This document shows, piece after piece, positions 1 to 11,539 of a stretch of 64,000 bases of DNA. The stretch's first letter is position 1, and each line of letters opens with the position of its first letter. The notes beneath the pieces were generated by a model. It searched no databases. It was given only the letters and a program-made list of their open reading frames with translations, and was not told the DNA's origin. A program made the position numbers and the translations under genes. The DNA is from Larus michahellis (taxonomy: Eukaryota > Chordata > Aves > Charadriiformes > Laridae): NCBI RefSeq assembly GCF_964199755.1, contig NC_133899.1, forward strand, positions 86,159,871-86,223,870, read 5' to 3'.

Positions 1-202
1 GCAGCTGTATTCTCACCCTCAAATAATTAACACCATTTACCTCTCTTGTAAAAATTATAGAGTTCAATGAAAGGCGATAATAAAGAGATGATTGCATGGT
101 AGTTATCGCTCTGTATATAAAACTAGTAACAGTGGGGATTCCTGACATATCATCCTTTCTTCAAAAACTGCCAATGTGATTTCTTTTTTATGCTTTTGCT
201 AG

Positions 203-309
203 CAAAACTGAATCGATGGGCTAAGGATGTATACACTTCAACCACCTTTAATGAGCGGCATAAATGCGAGCATGCTGCTCGGAGAATTAATAGATGGGAA
301 AGAAGATAA
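203..309 (+). CDS. Candidate terminal coding exon, product unknown
   Basis: A pyrimidine-rich acceptor (…tatgcttttgctag) ends at 202. With a two-base split codon, 34 codons follow to a TAA at 307-309. The peptide is rich in W, R, H, E and K (for example NERHKCEHAARRINRWERR at the C-terminus), which looks unlike random AT-rich sequence. The only GT inside is a poor donor near 229, so if real this is a last exon; an AATAAA lies 63 bases beyond the stop. It sits upstream of, and on the same strand as, the doublecortin-like exons, so it could be an alternative 3' end of that gene or the last exon of another gene. I do not recognise the peptide. Chance is not excluded. Confidence 0.35.
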
Positions 310-371
310 AACAGATATATCCCTTTCACAAAGCTACGATGTTGGAAAGAACTGCGATTCACTGTACCAAA

Positions 372-377
372 AATAAA
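372..377 (+). terminator. AATAAA polyadenylation signal (possible)
   Basis: A perfect AATAAA follows the TAA at 307 by about 60 bases. AATAAA is common in AT-rich DNA, so it is only meaningful if the exon at 203-309 is real. Confidence 0.25.
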
Positions 378-2070
378 TACACAAAAGGGGGAAATCTATA
401 AAGCCAAACAAAATGAGGAAGAAAACCACTTTAAAACTGGGGGGGGGGAATCTTTTTAAAATTTTAGGATGCTCAAAAGTTTGTCTGACGTTGATGTGCT
501 ATAAAAAATTGAATGTAAACCCTCTTTGGTACAATTTCAAATGAAAACAGCAGTGAAGTTTTCCAATAGTGAATTTAACATCTTGTGTGCTTTGAGTGTT
601 TGTAAGTGTTATTCCGTGTGTAAACAGGAGACAGATCCTACAGATGATAAAAACACGTGTAGTAGATTATTCAACCCTTTTGGTAGCAGGGAACATTTTT
701 TTGCTTGTGTTTCAAATGCAAATTTTCTCACTTCCCCAAAGAACTTTTGAGACTCCTTAATATTGCGTATTATTAAATTTTGAATTCTAGGTAATTTTAA
801 AATTAATTGCTCAGTTAGGCAAAAACTCATGTATTGATTCTTTTTAAAACTTCAGATACAATTCATTGTATTAGCATTACCAGTGTGTGACTTGGTTACC
901 CGAAAGGCTCCGTGTTCTCTTTATACCTTGTTACAGTACAAAAATATAAGTTTAAGATGAGGACATGCTGGCTTATCTAAGATTTTCTCTTAAAATATCT
1001 TACCAGAGCTATCTCAACGATGGTTTAAGAATGCAAATTCCAGAATTGACCAAATCCTAGAATTTGTGTGCTGAAGGGAAGATCCAACATTTTGCTTTTG
1101 ACTGTATGTAATGCAAATTCGGATGATCATGGTAGTTACCTGTATGACCTACTAATTTGTGTAGTTGAATATTTTTTATTTTTCTTTGTGCTAAGGATAA
1201 TCAGAGAAAAAGCAGACTTTGAACAATTAATTCCCGATTGCTCTCATTTGCTTCCTGTCTTCTATGTCATGGTTCATATAACAGTATCACTACATAAATT
1301 GTTGAAGTAAAAACATTGTGATTCAGAACCAAGTATCAAAACGTTAGCTCTAGTCAAACTACAGAGAAATGACATCTCTTAATCTGCTTCTGTGATGTTA
1401 TTTTTTGAAATTTTCATTAAAATAGGAAAGTATGAAATATTATGATATTTGATGCTTTTGCTTTGGATGTACCATTCCATGCCATACAGTTTTCACCATA
1501 ACCTAACCCCGAATTATAATGCCTAAAAAAATTTATAGATTTAAAAGCTGCCACCTTCCCACTATAAATAATCACTGCTGTCACTGAAAAGTAGTAGATG
1601 AATAAATCTGAGTCTTTTAACTTCCCTGTTTGTTGTTAAAGCCAAAGTTTTAAAACAATGTTTATGTTTACCTGGCATTATAATATCAAATGTTTCATAA
1701 AAAAAAAGAATTGGGAGTTACTGCACATTATGTTTCCATCTTTTATTTATTTAAGAGAATGGTAAGATATTAGTCTCGGTAGGATTTTGTTACTGTTAAT
1801 GCACAAAATGCCTGGATTGCGTTTGAATTAGGGTTAGTATGTACATCAGAAGTGAAATTTGAACCCATTGAAATGCACAAGACCTTCAAAACCTAAAGAA
1901 GACCAAAATTAAAGGATTTGGATACCAATAATTGTTTTCTTATACTGTATAACAGACACAGATAGCCTATATGGAACACAAGCACATTGCAGGAAATACA
2001 CTGTATAGTTCATAGACATGCTGTTAATTCACACTGTCTTCCCCTAAAGAAATGAATGATTTTGTGCCAG
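378..2070. other. No supported feature
   Basis: AT-rich sequence with short chance open frames on both strands. No recognisable repeat and no exon with a matching acceptor, donor and frame. Confidence 0.6.
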
Positions 2071-2145
2071 AGCAGACCTATTCCCAAATTTCATCGTCGC
2101 TCCCTTACTGAGAGCATACACGCTTTCCATTATCCTTTCCAGGAG
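2071..2145 (+). CDS. Weak candidate coding exon
   Basis: An open 25-codon segment (75 nt, phase 0 at both ends) lies between an acceptor-like gtgccag and a good donor, CAGGAG|gtaaac. The peptide begins SRPIPKFHRRS. The pyrimidine tract is poor. An equally long open frame exists on the minus strand. It is kept only because the donor is good and it lies in line with the other + exons. Confidence 0.2.
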
Positions 2146-3272
2146 GTAAACAAAGAAGCATGGTACGTGTGTGACTGTGGACGTGGGGTCATCAGTTAGC
2201 TGTGACTTGCTGGTAGTAAAGCATATGTCATGCTGACGTTTTTCAGTTTTCATTTTCTTGCTCTTCTTGTCTTTGTGCTAAGCATAATATAATGAGAATA
2301 ACCAAAGTGGATGCACAGTAAAAAGTTATTTTGGGGAGGTAAGTGCATAGGTTCTTTTTATAAGATACTTAACAGTGTCTCAGGTTCATGTATATCAGAG
2401 AAACCCATCATTTTTAAGCTCTCTCCAGACTGATGAAGAACAAAATGGCTGAATAGTTTTATGTAGAGAATGAAAGAAAAGGTAACTGTCTTTTCCTTTG
2501 TTAAAGATCCTCGCTGTTGTCCATTCTTCAGTGGTTTCCTTGGCAGGTTTAATAATTTCCGGAATTTCCTAGTCTTTCATGAAGTAATTTCTGATTCGTC
2601 AAAGACCATCTTCATCTAAAAAACTAAGATTCATGACCTAAACAAAATCCATTCTCAAGGCCTCTCAGTCGTTTCAGAAAACATTACTGAAGGTATATAT
2701 CAAAAGGCAGTCTTATATTCTAGTCCTGATCTTTAAAAAACCCCCCAACTTATTTGTGTACAAAGCTTTCTTTATCTACAAAGAATTACAATAATTTTTT
2801 CCTTCCTGTAATTAAAGAATTATAAAACCTTAAAGAGAAAATGAGACTTTCACTATCCTGGATACCAAAATTTGCTTTTCTGCAATTTTAGTTTAGTTTA
2901 AATGGGTTTCAGTAAAAATCTCACAAAAATTCTTTACCCAAAATTCTTCTCTAATCCTATAAGATTTCAGTGGTGCGCCTCCTTTATCTTCCAGCAGTAA
3001 TGGCTCGGACTTGACAACATTTGCATTCCCATACACAGCTCACTTTTAGCACAAAGAGAGGGGCGTTTTGCACATATTATTGTTTTTTCATCATGGACCA
3101 TTCTGCAATGTTACCCACCCCTGTGGTATTATTGTTCTATTCTATCTGATGAATAGATTTGTTTCTTTCACCTGCTCTGAAGAGAATGATATCTCTGCAT
3201 TTAGTAGAGCTTTATATTCCTGAATACTCCTTTTTATTTTTGTCTTACAAATCACTTTTTTTAGTATTTCAG

Positions 3273-3420
3273 GCTCAATTACCTAAAAGATATTATTTCT
3301 GCCTTTGAGAAACAAATAACGGCCTTTAAACCAGATATGTTGGGTCACACAAGGAGCCCGATCCAGCCTGTGGTAGTGAATGCCTGCGGAGGATGGACTA
3401 AAGAACGCGGGAACAAATTG
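3273..3420 (+). CDS. DCDC1: Candidate exon, start of a doublecortin-like repeat
   Basis: A good acceptor (cttttttttagtatttcag type, AG at 3271-3272) opens a frame with a one-base split codon. The first part, LNYLKDIISAFEKQ, looks helical. The second, QPVVVNACGGWTKERGNKL, resembles the first strand of a doublecortin (DCX) repeat, where a hydrophobic strand is followed by a glycine-rich turn (usually NG). No strong GT donor follows: the frame runs into a tandem repeat from 3,417 and stays open by chance to about 3,612. The right edge given here is where coding-like sequence stops. The only in-phase GT donor (3,373) is weak and would cut the DCX strand. Gene symbol is inferred from domain content and the exon at 7,907. 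Confidence 0.45.
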
Positions 3421-3492
3421 CAAAAAACTCATTGCAAATATACAAACTCATTGCAACTCATTGCAAATTGCAAAAACTCATTGCAAATATAC
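3417..3492. repeat. Short direct repeats of an 'actcattgcaaatatac' unit
   Basis: Two almost identical copies of a 26-27-base unit (3,417-3,443 and 3,467-3,492) flank partial copies of 'actcattgcaa'. The array begins exactly where the preceding exon stops looking coding and where its splice donor should be. Confidence 0.8.
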
Positions 3493-3612
3493 AGTATACA
3501 GAGGTTTTTCAATACATATTGTGTGAATCTTCTCAAATACAAAATATTTTTCATGCTATTCAAGAACTCTATCAAAGACTTCAAAGACCCCAATGAGATA
3601 CAGATCAGATAA

Positions 3613-4837
3613 ATTAAACAGATGCTATATATTACATTTTATGTGAAGGCCTTAACAAGATACTCGAATATACAGGCAGTTTAGGCATAAATATATTTTG
3701 ACTGATTAGAAGTCAAGAACTATGACCTTTACAGAGATTAAAAAACAGTCATATGGACATGTGCATGAATAATTACATATAGGACAATAAAACAGGCCTG
3801 ATTGTTTCAGTGCTAATAACTCCTTAGGGTAACTGTCAAAACATGAAAAGAGCAAAGAGTGAGGGACTGTTTACTTTAGAGGCCTTTAGAATTTAAAAAG
3901 TACTTTTCATCCATATGGATAAGCAGTCAATATTTAGCACCTGGTCGTGCAGAGGATATGTGAGCAGATCTTAAGGTGTGATATATGTAGTAGAACCGGA
4001 GAGCGTCTCTCTTTTGCCTTTGGAAACATTTTCATCAAAACGGTTTGAAACTACACGGATTATAAAAAACAAAACAACAACTGGTGCTAATAACCTTAAT
4101 ACTGTGGAGCTTGTTGACGTGTTATATAGTTGTTGATGGTGTTGACATCATGAAATAAGGCCCCACTGAAGATAACAAGTAACGCTTCGAGATCAGACGG
4201 GAGAGATTAACTAAGCATATGTTGTACAATATAAACTGTGCACAATACGTATTTCAATGCTGAATATGGAAGACACAGGAAAAGCAGCAATTTTTAATCG
4301 AGCATTATGGCAGGAATAGCTGCTTTCTCCGGTATAAGATGTGTAAATATCTAGCCATGAAATATAAATGAAAAATAAAATATCCTAATTATAGGTAAGC
4401 AATATTTGGACCATCTGTTGGCCATAATCAACTCCTATATCAACTGGCTTAAATATCACTCAGGAAGATGCAGTCGGCTAAGCATATGTACCTTGGGGTT
4501 TTTTTATGATACTACTGAAGTATTTAAAATTGATTGTTTTATCCGTATACCAAACCTAAAATCCTGGGAGAAATTTGTGATAATTTTTGCCACATAGACA
4601 TATTACTCAGAGTTGCAATTCAAAAGAAATTTTTCATTACTGCTTAACCTACCATCACCCGAACCGAGATGTCTGTGTGATCAACCAGCTGCAAAAAGAG
4701 TTGTGGTTATCTGAATGCTCATAAACCTGACCAAGGCATTTATGCCTCAGGAAAAATAATTACAGAGGTGAAGGTACCAAAAAAAGACTGTCAAAAGGTG
4801 TGCCTTGGATGACAGAGCAGCTTATAAGACTCAAAGC
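3613..4837. other. No supported feature
   Basis: AT-rich, probably intronic. Open frames at 4,406-4,597 and about 4,630-4,730 have no convincing splice sites. Confidence 0.5.
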
Positions 4838-5005
4838 CCATTGGAAAAACATGGAGATTCAAGGATTGATTTCTTTACTCGACTATTTGCACAATGCTTT
4901 GAGCAACCTGGTCTAGCGGGAGGTGTCCCTGCCCGGGGCAGGGGGGTTGGAACAAGATGATCATTAAGGTCCCTTCCAACCCAAACCATTCTGTGATTGC
5001 TATAG
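4838..5005 (+). mobile_element. CR1 LINE 3' end fragment
   Basis: The sequence follows the end of CR1 ORF2 and its 3' UTR: 'gagcaacctggtctagcggg', a 'tgcccggggcagggggg' block, then 'aaggtcccttccaacccaaa' and 'ccattctgtgattg'. The terminal ATTCTATGAT-type repeat is reduced to one diverged copy. The 5' side fades out near 'cattggaaaaacatgg'. It is a short, old, 5'-truncated insertion in + orientation, as is usual for CR1. Confidence 0.93.
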
Positions 5006-5405
5006 TGCAGTCAGACCAATGAGGATTTGACAGCGTTGAACTTTGTTGTTTATAAAGAGCTATCCTATATATTGTCTATATCTTATCTTTATGACATCTA
5101 TTATGTTGTATATATGCTTATCATACAATTAATGCAGAAATAGCCCAAACTTATTTTCTTGTCATTGTCTACTTTCCTTGGGTTCACCTGATACTTCTTT
5201 CATCTTTACAACCTAACTAACCCAAAATGGAAAATTATGTAATTACCAAAACAACGATGAAAAAAAAATAATATCTTCAGTGTTATCATGGAAAGAATTT
5301 GTGCTAAAATATTTGTGGTGCTCTCAAACAAATACACTAAGAGTGCCTAGAGCTCTTCAGTTTACACGGACTACCGAATTCTCAGCATTCTGTTCTTGCT
5401 TGTAG

Positions 5406-5475
5406 CTGACCCCAGGCACATCTTGGCAACTAGAAGAAGCTCAAATAATCTGCTCCAAGTACTGCACAGAAATTA
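5406..5475 (+). CDS. DCDC1: Candidate exon, middle of a doublecortin-like repeat
   Basis: A strong acceptor (ctgttcttgcttgtag, AG at 5404-5405) opens phase 0 into a peptide reading PGTSWQLEEAQIICSKYCTE. This resembles the helix of a DCX repeat, where 'leelL..cteKL' precedes the second half. The next clear exon begins LNVQQPPKALR, as expected right after that helix. No proper GT donor follows the helix: the only nearby GT (in CCAAGTACT) would give the wrong phase. So either the exon is decayed, the donor is non-canonical, or the resemblance is accidental. Right edge is approximate. Confidence 0.35.
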
Positions 5476-6296
5476 CTTTAAAAAAACCTTTTCTGAAGAT
5501 ATTAACTATGCAACACAGCAAAGGAATGCAGAATAATGCACTATAGGTATTTATTAAATGACATACATGCAGGCTTTTTTTGTAAGAAATTTAATAGAAA
5601 TATTTTTGTTTGTTAACAAAACCCGTGCAGTCCTGTTCCCTTGAATCCAGGGTAAAGGGAACTATATGGACTATAAGGTATTATATTATTATTGTTTGGA
5701 TATTATTCCAGAAATCTTTTCCCAGTATTTTTTTTTCACGGTCATTCTACTGATAATACCTTGCTGTGTTCTTTGTCAGTTCTACAGTGGTCTTACATCT
5801 TTCTGTCCTCGCTCATCCTTTTACGATGTCCAGTAAAATTTCTCCTTACAGCTGAAATTGTTCCTATTTGCAAAGATACGTTTATTAAGTGAGAGCCTTC
5901 TATCACTTATGACATCAGATTCTACAAAGGAGCTTAATGACTTTTTATATTTATCTTAAAAATATACTGGGGCTTGTGCCTTTTCATCCTGCTTCAGGGA
6001 GTTTTAAGTCAAACTGTAACAGTGTATTCATATTCATTTTCTGTGTTATAAAACATCCTATTTTACATATTTGGTTAAATATAATACATGAAAGGAGACC
6101 TTTAAGTAGCAACATCTTAACTAAAATCGTTATGAAATTTAAAAATGTTGTGATTATGTTATATTGTGGGCAGGATTCATCCACATGATCCAGAAAATAA
6201 GGCTGTGATAAACGGAAGTTGCCTACTAGAAGAAAATGAAATAAAGCAAACCAGTCACAATTCTTTTTCCACTTGGTAGATCACATCTAGTTACAG

Positions 6297-6469
6297 TTCT
6301 CGAGAGCTGGTGAGTTCCCATATGCTAGAAAGCACGTACGACTTTGCTGGCCGAGTATACAAGAAAACTGTGCCCAACCAGCAGATAGCGCTGCGTCCGG
6401 TGAAGTGGAACAAGAACAAATATTTGTAGCTCGGGGCCTCCCGTGTAAACCAAGGGAATTATTTGCAAG
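6297..6469 (+). CDS. Candidate coding exon with two open + frames
   Basis: The acceptor is good (ctagttacag, AG at 6295-6296). Frame 1 is open for 57 codons to a moderate donor, GCAAG|gttgtc; it contains IFVARGLPCKPRELF. Frame 2 is open for 43 codons and ends at TAG 6427-6429. It has the higher GC at third positions and contains TYDFAGRVYKKTVP and RPVKWNKNKYL. Frame 2 resembles the layout of the exon at 18,911-19,020 (D..G...KK..P, then KW....Y and a stop). A 121-residue open frame also lies antisense. The local base composition is richer in G and C than the surroundings. At most one frame can be the real one; if frame 2 is real, this is a terminal exon. Confidence 0.35.
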
Positions 6470-6819
6470 GTTGTCAACTTCTCCAATATTTTGACCACCT
6501 CTTGTCTTTTTATTTTGCTGTATCTGTGCATTTCTTATATTTATTTCTTTTGAGGACTTTTGAAGTGAAATCCTAGCCTCTCTCTTTGTAGTGTGAGGTT
6601 TTTCAAATATAACAAAACTGCAGCAGCAAAGGTCAATTGTTCGTGTATGCATCAGAATGAAATATCATCTTTGATGTTCGCTGAGTTATTACTGTATTTA
6701 ATGCACAGATCTGAGCCTTGGGTCATCAGGGTCACCCAAATCGTCAAGAGTCAGATATACCTACCCGTGAAATCACTGCTGTCTTTTCCTCCCACATAAC
6801 TTATGGTCTCCCCCTCACC

Positions 6820-7030
6820 TGCAGCTGCCTCCATCTCCTCCCCTGGACCGCTGCACGCCTTGCCTGCCCGCCAGGCTCCACTCGGTGCCCGTGGGTCCAC
6901 AAAAAGGAAGTCTGAACAGGTAATAAAGCCTTTTTCCTTCTGTTTTCATGCCCAGGGACTCAGGCGGACAGTCTTCTCCCATGGCCAAGCCCCGCTTGGC
7001 TGGCCCCGTGCTGCCCACCTGGGCAGGGGA
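6820..7030. other. GC-rich patch with splice-like and polyA-like motifs
   Basis: An isolated GC-rich block within AT-rich DNA. It contains a good + donor-like site (CTGAACAG|gtaata near 6,919), an AATAAA within 'gtaataaagcc', and an acceptor-like tract (ttccttctgttttcatgcccag, ending near 6,956). Frames are open but proline- and alanine-rich, as expected from composition. It may be an old repeat or a noncoding exon; I cannot assign it. Confidence 0.4.
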
Positions 7031-7031
7031 T

Positions 7032-7223
7032 GGGCAGCAGGACCCCACCGAGGAGTGGGCTCTGGTCAGGTCCAAAGGAATACTTCTGCACTTTTGGCAC
7101 AAGCCGTTAGTTTGGCTTTATTTAACAGCCGGGCAGCAGGACCCCACTGAGGAGTAGGCTCTTGTCGGCTCCAAAGCAATAGTTCTGTATGTTCAGCAGA
7201 ATCCATTAGTTTGGCTTTAACAG
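7032..7223. repeat. Imperfect tandem duplication, two copies of about 95 bp
   Basis: Copy 1 is 7,032-7,128 and copy 2 is 7,131-7,223. Both begin 'gggcagcaggacccca' and end 'agtttggcttt…aacag'. The copies differ by point changes and small indels, so the duplication is not recent. Confidence 0.9.
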
Positions 7224-7906
7224 TTCGCATCTAATGCCTGTTAGGAATTATTGAAACCAATATAATAGAGCAACTTTTTACTCTTTATGTAAATACATAC
7301 TTGCATGTGCATTCATGCTCTTACACAGTTCAAGCGTTCTCTGCTTCTCTCTCTCTTGAATCTCAGTTTCACTAGCTGTGGGGAGTAATATATGATGTTG
7401 CAAGATTGTGATGATCTGTTAATGAAATTTGTCAAATAATGAGCTGGATCACCTTTCAAGCCAGAATGAACCAGGCCAAAAAGTCCAAACTGGTATAAAA
7501 GAATTCATATTAGTAAGTTATTTGAAAAATGCTTCGTCTTAAAAATATGTTAGATGTCTCTGTTTACAGTGGTACCTGTAACTAGAACGATCCTCAACGA
7601 TTTCTGGTAATCTTATGTTGCATGGATCGCATCCAAAATATTATTTTATCTTTTTTTTTACCCAGACTCTCATTAACAACTGCAAAAGGTTTGTGTAAGA
7701 TTTTAAAGCGTGGACCTTGACTGCAAGAGGTATTGTAGCATTTTTTTTACTGGCGTGTGTTCTGTTCTATCATTATACACCAGTGGTTTTTTTTAAATTT
7801 ATGCTACTTAGAGACTTTAAGTAAAGACTCTATTTTAAAGTTGCTACACCAGCACACGTAATGATTAGTTTCATGTTGTCTTTATTTTATCAACTGCACC
7901 TTTCAG

Positions 7907-8032
7907 CTAAATGTGCAACAGCCCCCTAAAGCTCTTCGTACACCAGACGGTGAACTGCGCAAGCCAGGGGATGAAACAGGGAGCGGCATGGTTCTGTTTG
8001 TTTCTTCGGGAAAACCTTTCATGAGCGGAGAG
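7907..8032 (+). CDS. DCDC1: Coding exon, end of a doublecortin (DCX) repeat, DCDC1-like
   Basis: A clean acceptor (caactgcacctttcag, AG at 7905-7906) and a clean donor (GGAGAG|gtaatt, GT at 8033) bound exactly 126 nt, 42 codons, phase 0 on both sides. The peptide starts LNVQQPPKALRTPDGEL and ends GMVLFVSSGKPFMSGE. In DCX repeats the second half runs 'l.lp.…rrlyt.dG……', then a strand ending in 'yVSsGepF', and this matches that layout. Human DCDC1 has several such repeats with 'VSTGEPF'-like endings, which is why I favour that gene over DCX, DCLK or RP1. In the cell such domains bind tubulin or microtubules. The family assignment is fairly firm; the exact gene is inference. Reading into the intron gives a stop after 23 more codons. 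Confidence 0.6.
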
Positions 8033-10567
8033 GTAATTAATCAGATGTACCCTTCCACAAAAATTGAACAAGTTGCCAAGTCTTGCCAGATGGCCAGTGC
8101 CTGTTACTGAGAAAGAATGGACTATGACTTAACTGTACCCTGTGGGTAAAACCCAAACCCTTTAGAAACCAGGACTTCGTCTAAATTTAAAATATCAGTA
8201 AAACCAATCCACTTCTGAATAAAACTCCTTTTTTTTTAGCAAACTCAGTTTTAAATGATAACTTGGTTTAAGCCAATGAACTTAGTTTATTTGATCTTTC
8301 TGTTTTCCTTTAATGATTATTTCTGAGATTATTGATATTTGCATGATAAAATATCCTTATTGCACGCAATTTATCAGCTTGGCTGATGGTTTCTAAACTC
8401 CTAAATTTATGTGTCTTCAACTGGATTGATATCTGATAAAACAAAGATTATAGATGAAAGAAGCTGTTCACTTTATGATTCTTTAGCTTTGGAAAGGCAA
8501 TACCATCATTCATCAATTTGGATGTTCTTGAATTATCTTGTAATTTGACTTAATGGAGAAATAATGAGAAACTGAGTGGGAGCAAAGGATGCATGCTCAT
8601 TCTCTGAAATAAAAAATAAACAGTATAAGAATTAAATAGTAAGAGATACAGAAATTACAACAGATTTCATTGATGTCTTATTCTCTACTAAAATGAAATA
8701 TATTCCATTCAAGTGATATGCCTGTGGTAATTGGCATCACCAATCATATTTCAAAGGAGCGCTGTGTATGAGATTTACCAGAAAAGAACAGAGAATTAAA
8801 TGACTGCATGTGAGGAGCACAGACAGCATTTCTCCCTCGTTTATTCAAGATCGAACATAATAACCAAGGAAAACTGATGTAGCTAACCACTTCTGACTTC
8901 TGTAAATTGATATGGGATGGAGCTGTCATCTCCTAATCAGATTAAGTCCTTTTTTTAGGCCATTTTTAATCCAGGTTCTACCATGAGGTTTTACGTTAGG
9001 GGAAAATAAACTGCTTCATGTTCAGCTACTAAACATTATTGATTTAATCGGATGACCAAAAGACAATCTTTCCCTGGCAACCAAACACTTTAGTTGTGGC
9101 ATGTACTTTTGTGAAAGCTTATTCCCTTGTCCTTTACAAGATTTTGGATAGTATAAGTAAAATGGGAACCAATCAACTAGATTGCTTGAAACCTGAATTT
9201 AATATTATAGCGTGTTTGTTCTTTTGAATTGGTGTGATACAGGAAAACTTGGAACCTAGTCATTAATATAAAAAGACACAGGCATAGATGGGAAGGTAAT
9301 TTTTATTAGGTGCCTTACAAGGTAGCCTCTGATTGCATCTGCAATTGAAAGAACTCATACTAGGACACGTAAGAAATGCAGCAGCGATACTTACAGACAA
9401 TTAAGAAAGTAGACTGAGCTTTACTGTGGTTGGAAACTTCACAGAGCTCGACACTGTACTCAGACTCAATTTTAAAATTTTCACTCATCCTAAATTATCA
9501 GTGATAGGTCTCGATTATCATTTCATAACAATGAATTCATTTACATTCCTGATGCATTACAGATGCCAGCGTTTTTCTAGGTTTACTGCTTCATATTTCA
9601 ACCAGAGGCTTACAGTTTTATATCTCCTTGGTTTTTCAACCTCTATAGCTTATAATATTGCAATCCCCCTTATGCTAACTTAAATCTACCTAATATCCCA
9701 ATAATGCTTGAATTCTAAAACCTGATTATCCCTTCCACTTCTGCAAGGGATGAAATAATGATCCTCTTTCAAGAGGTGATGAAGGAGTAATAGCAATAAT
9801 CCTAGCTTTTTTAGGATTCCAACAGAGCTCTGTGCAGTCAGAGGTCCCCAAGATTTTCGAAAAATGGGCAAAATTAGAACAAAACATATGAAAGTGCTTT
9901 CATGTAGTCTTACGTGTTAGCAAGTCATGTTATTTTCTAGACGGATCTCCTGTGGTCCTTCTGTTGTAGCTGTTCTGCAGAGGCGATTAGTCCATGGGAA
10001 TGGCACGAGTGATCCCATAGAAAGAGAAGCTCCACTGAGTGTTTAGGGGAGAGACAAACAACACTGAATGCCTTCCCTCCTAAACTGGGACTTGTTTTCC
10101 ATGATATTTGGGACCAAGAGCCATATCTTCTTTCCTCTGCAAGCACCTTGCATGCGAGAATACAACAATCTAGAACTTCCAAAAGCCAAATTGATCTGGT
10201 TTTGTAATATTCTTTTCTACTATGATTTATTTCTCCTTATGTATCAGCTTCTTCCTGTCTGCATGCAGCTGTCGAAAAGTACAAAATTGTTTAATGTTGA
10301 AAAGATCAATAGGAGACACACTACCGGGCTGAAATTCTGATTTGTTTCCTTTAAATTCCATAGCAGTTTTTAGTCTGCAATCTGCAGGCTGAAGCCAGAT
10401 AGTTTATTTTAATGTGTATTCTTGATATTTTGTCCTTTCATCTTGTTGTATTTTTATTTATACAACTCTGCATGTTATTGGACAGAATACAAACTAACTG
10501 CATATAATAAATGTAACTCTTTATACATTTCTATTTAAAAATGTACAAATTTTAATTGTTATTTCAG
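8033..10567. other. Probable intron, no supported feature
   Basis: AT-rich. An acceptor-like site near 9,985 opens a 20-codon frame but has no donor. Nothing else is recognised. Confidence 0.5.
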
Positions 10568-10637
10568 CATCCAAAAGCAGCAAGATCCAGCTGCCACAGA
10601 TACTGTTGTTTCTCCTCCAGAGAAATATAACAGCCAG
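10568..10637 (+). CDS. Candidate coding exon
   Basis: The acceptor is ttaattgttatttcag (AG at 10566-10567) and the donor CCAG|gtgttt (GT at 10638). One base of a split codon plus 23 codons give a peptide containing QKQQDPAATDTVVSPPEKYN, a polar, linker-like sequence. It lies on the + strand between stronger exons. Its start phase does not match the end phase of the exon at 7,907-8,032, so a further exon between them would be needed. Confidence 0.35.
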
Positions 10638-11020
10638 GTGTTTTGATATGGGTATTTTACACAAAGTCTAGAAAAGATATGAGTCTACTATTCTCTTTTT
10701 CTTAATTAGAAATTATTTATTCCATCACTGTGGCACATCATTAGTAGCTTTATACAGTTTGTATGCTACACCCTCTTACTTCAAACTAATATAGAATTGA
10801 TCTCAAAAAGAATTAGAAACAGTAATTTAACATGTTTGAAGTTTAGCCTAGAATAAACACAACAGTACGCCTGATAATCAAAGACTTTGACTTTATTAGA
10901 AATACGTTTTCCATTCTAATAAAAGCAATAGATGTTTTAAAATTGCTACATATTCAATAACATCCAATAATTTTTTCAACAGACTCATGTGAATCCAAAA
11001 GAAATTTCAGTGACGCTGTT

Positions 11021-11052
11021 TTGGAATTAAATTAATTTGGAATTAAATTAAT
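11021..11052. repeat. Perfect 16-bp tandem duplication
   Basis: Two identical copies of 'ttggaattaaattaat' stand head to tail. Confidence 0.95.
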
Positions 11053-11539
11053 TGTGTCTGTGTCCTAGGAACCTTTTGCATCATCTAATCTGTGACTGAG
11101 ACTTCATGGGACTGATGCCACTTGTCGTATTTTTATTTTAATGTGACTTAGGCTGCTTTCTCTTCAGTAGAATTTAAGCAATAAAGCTGTCAAAACAAAT
11201 ACAACACAAGAGCCAAAGAAGTTCTCCAAGTGAGTAAAGGAGCCTGGTATCTAGTTTTTCAGAAGTTTATGTGAAACTTAAAATGCATGAGAAATTTGTT
11301 TGTAATGCACTAATTCATTACTAGTAACTAGTTCGTTTCTCTTTCCTCATTTTCCCATCTCACCTGCAAGTAAACTGCAGGCCTGCTGAATGGGTCTCAC
11401 CTAGCCAGAACGCTCACTCACAAACCTCAATTTTTCCATAATGCTATTTTCCAGGGTGGTCGAACCAGACTAACATTTTGAGCGTAAATGAAATCCCCAA
11501 ATTCTCTCTCCCTCCGCATGACGCGAGCAGTGGCAATTC

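Noticed and set aside
4406..4597. 63-codon + frame after an acceptor-like tatag
   Set aside because: Hydrophobic, low-information peptide with no donor and no homology seen by eye.
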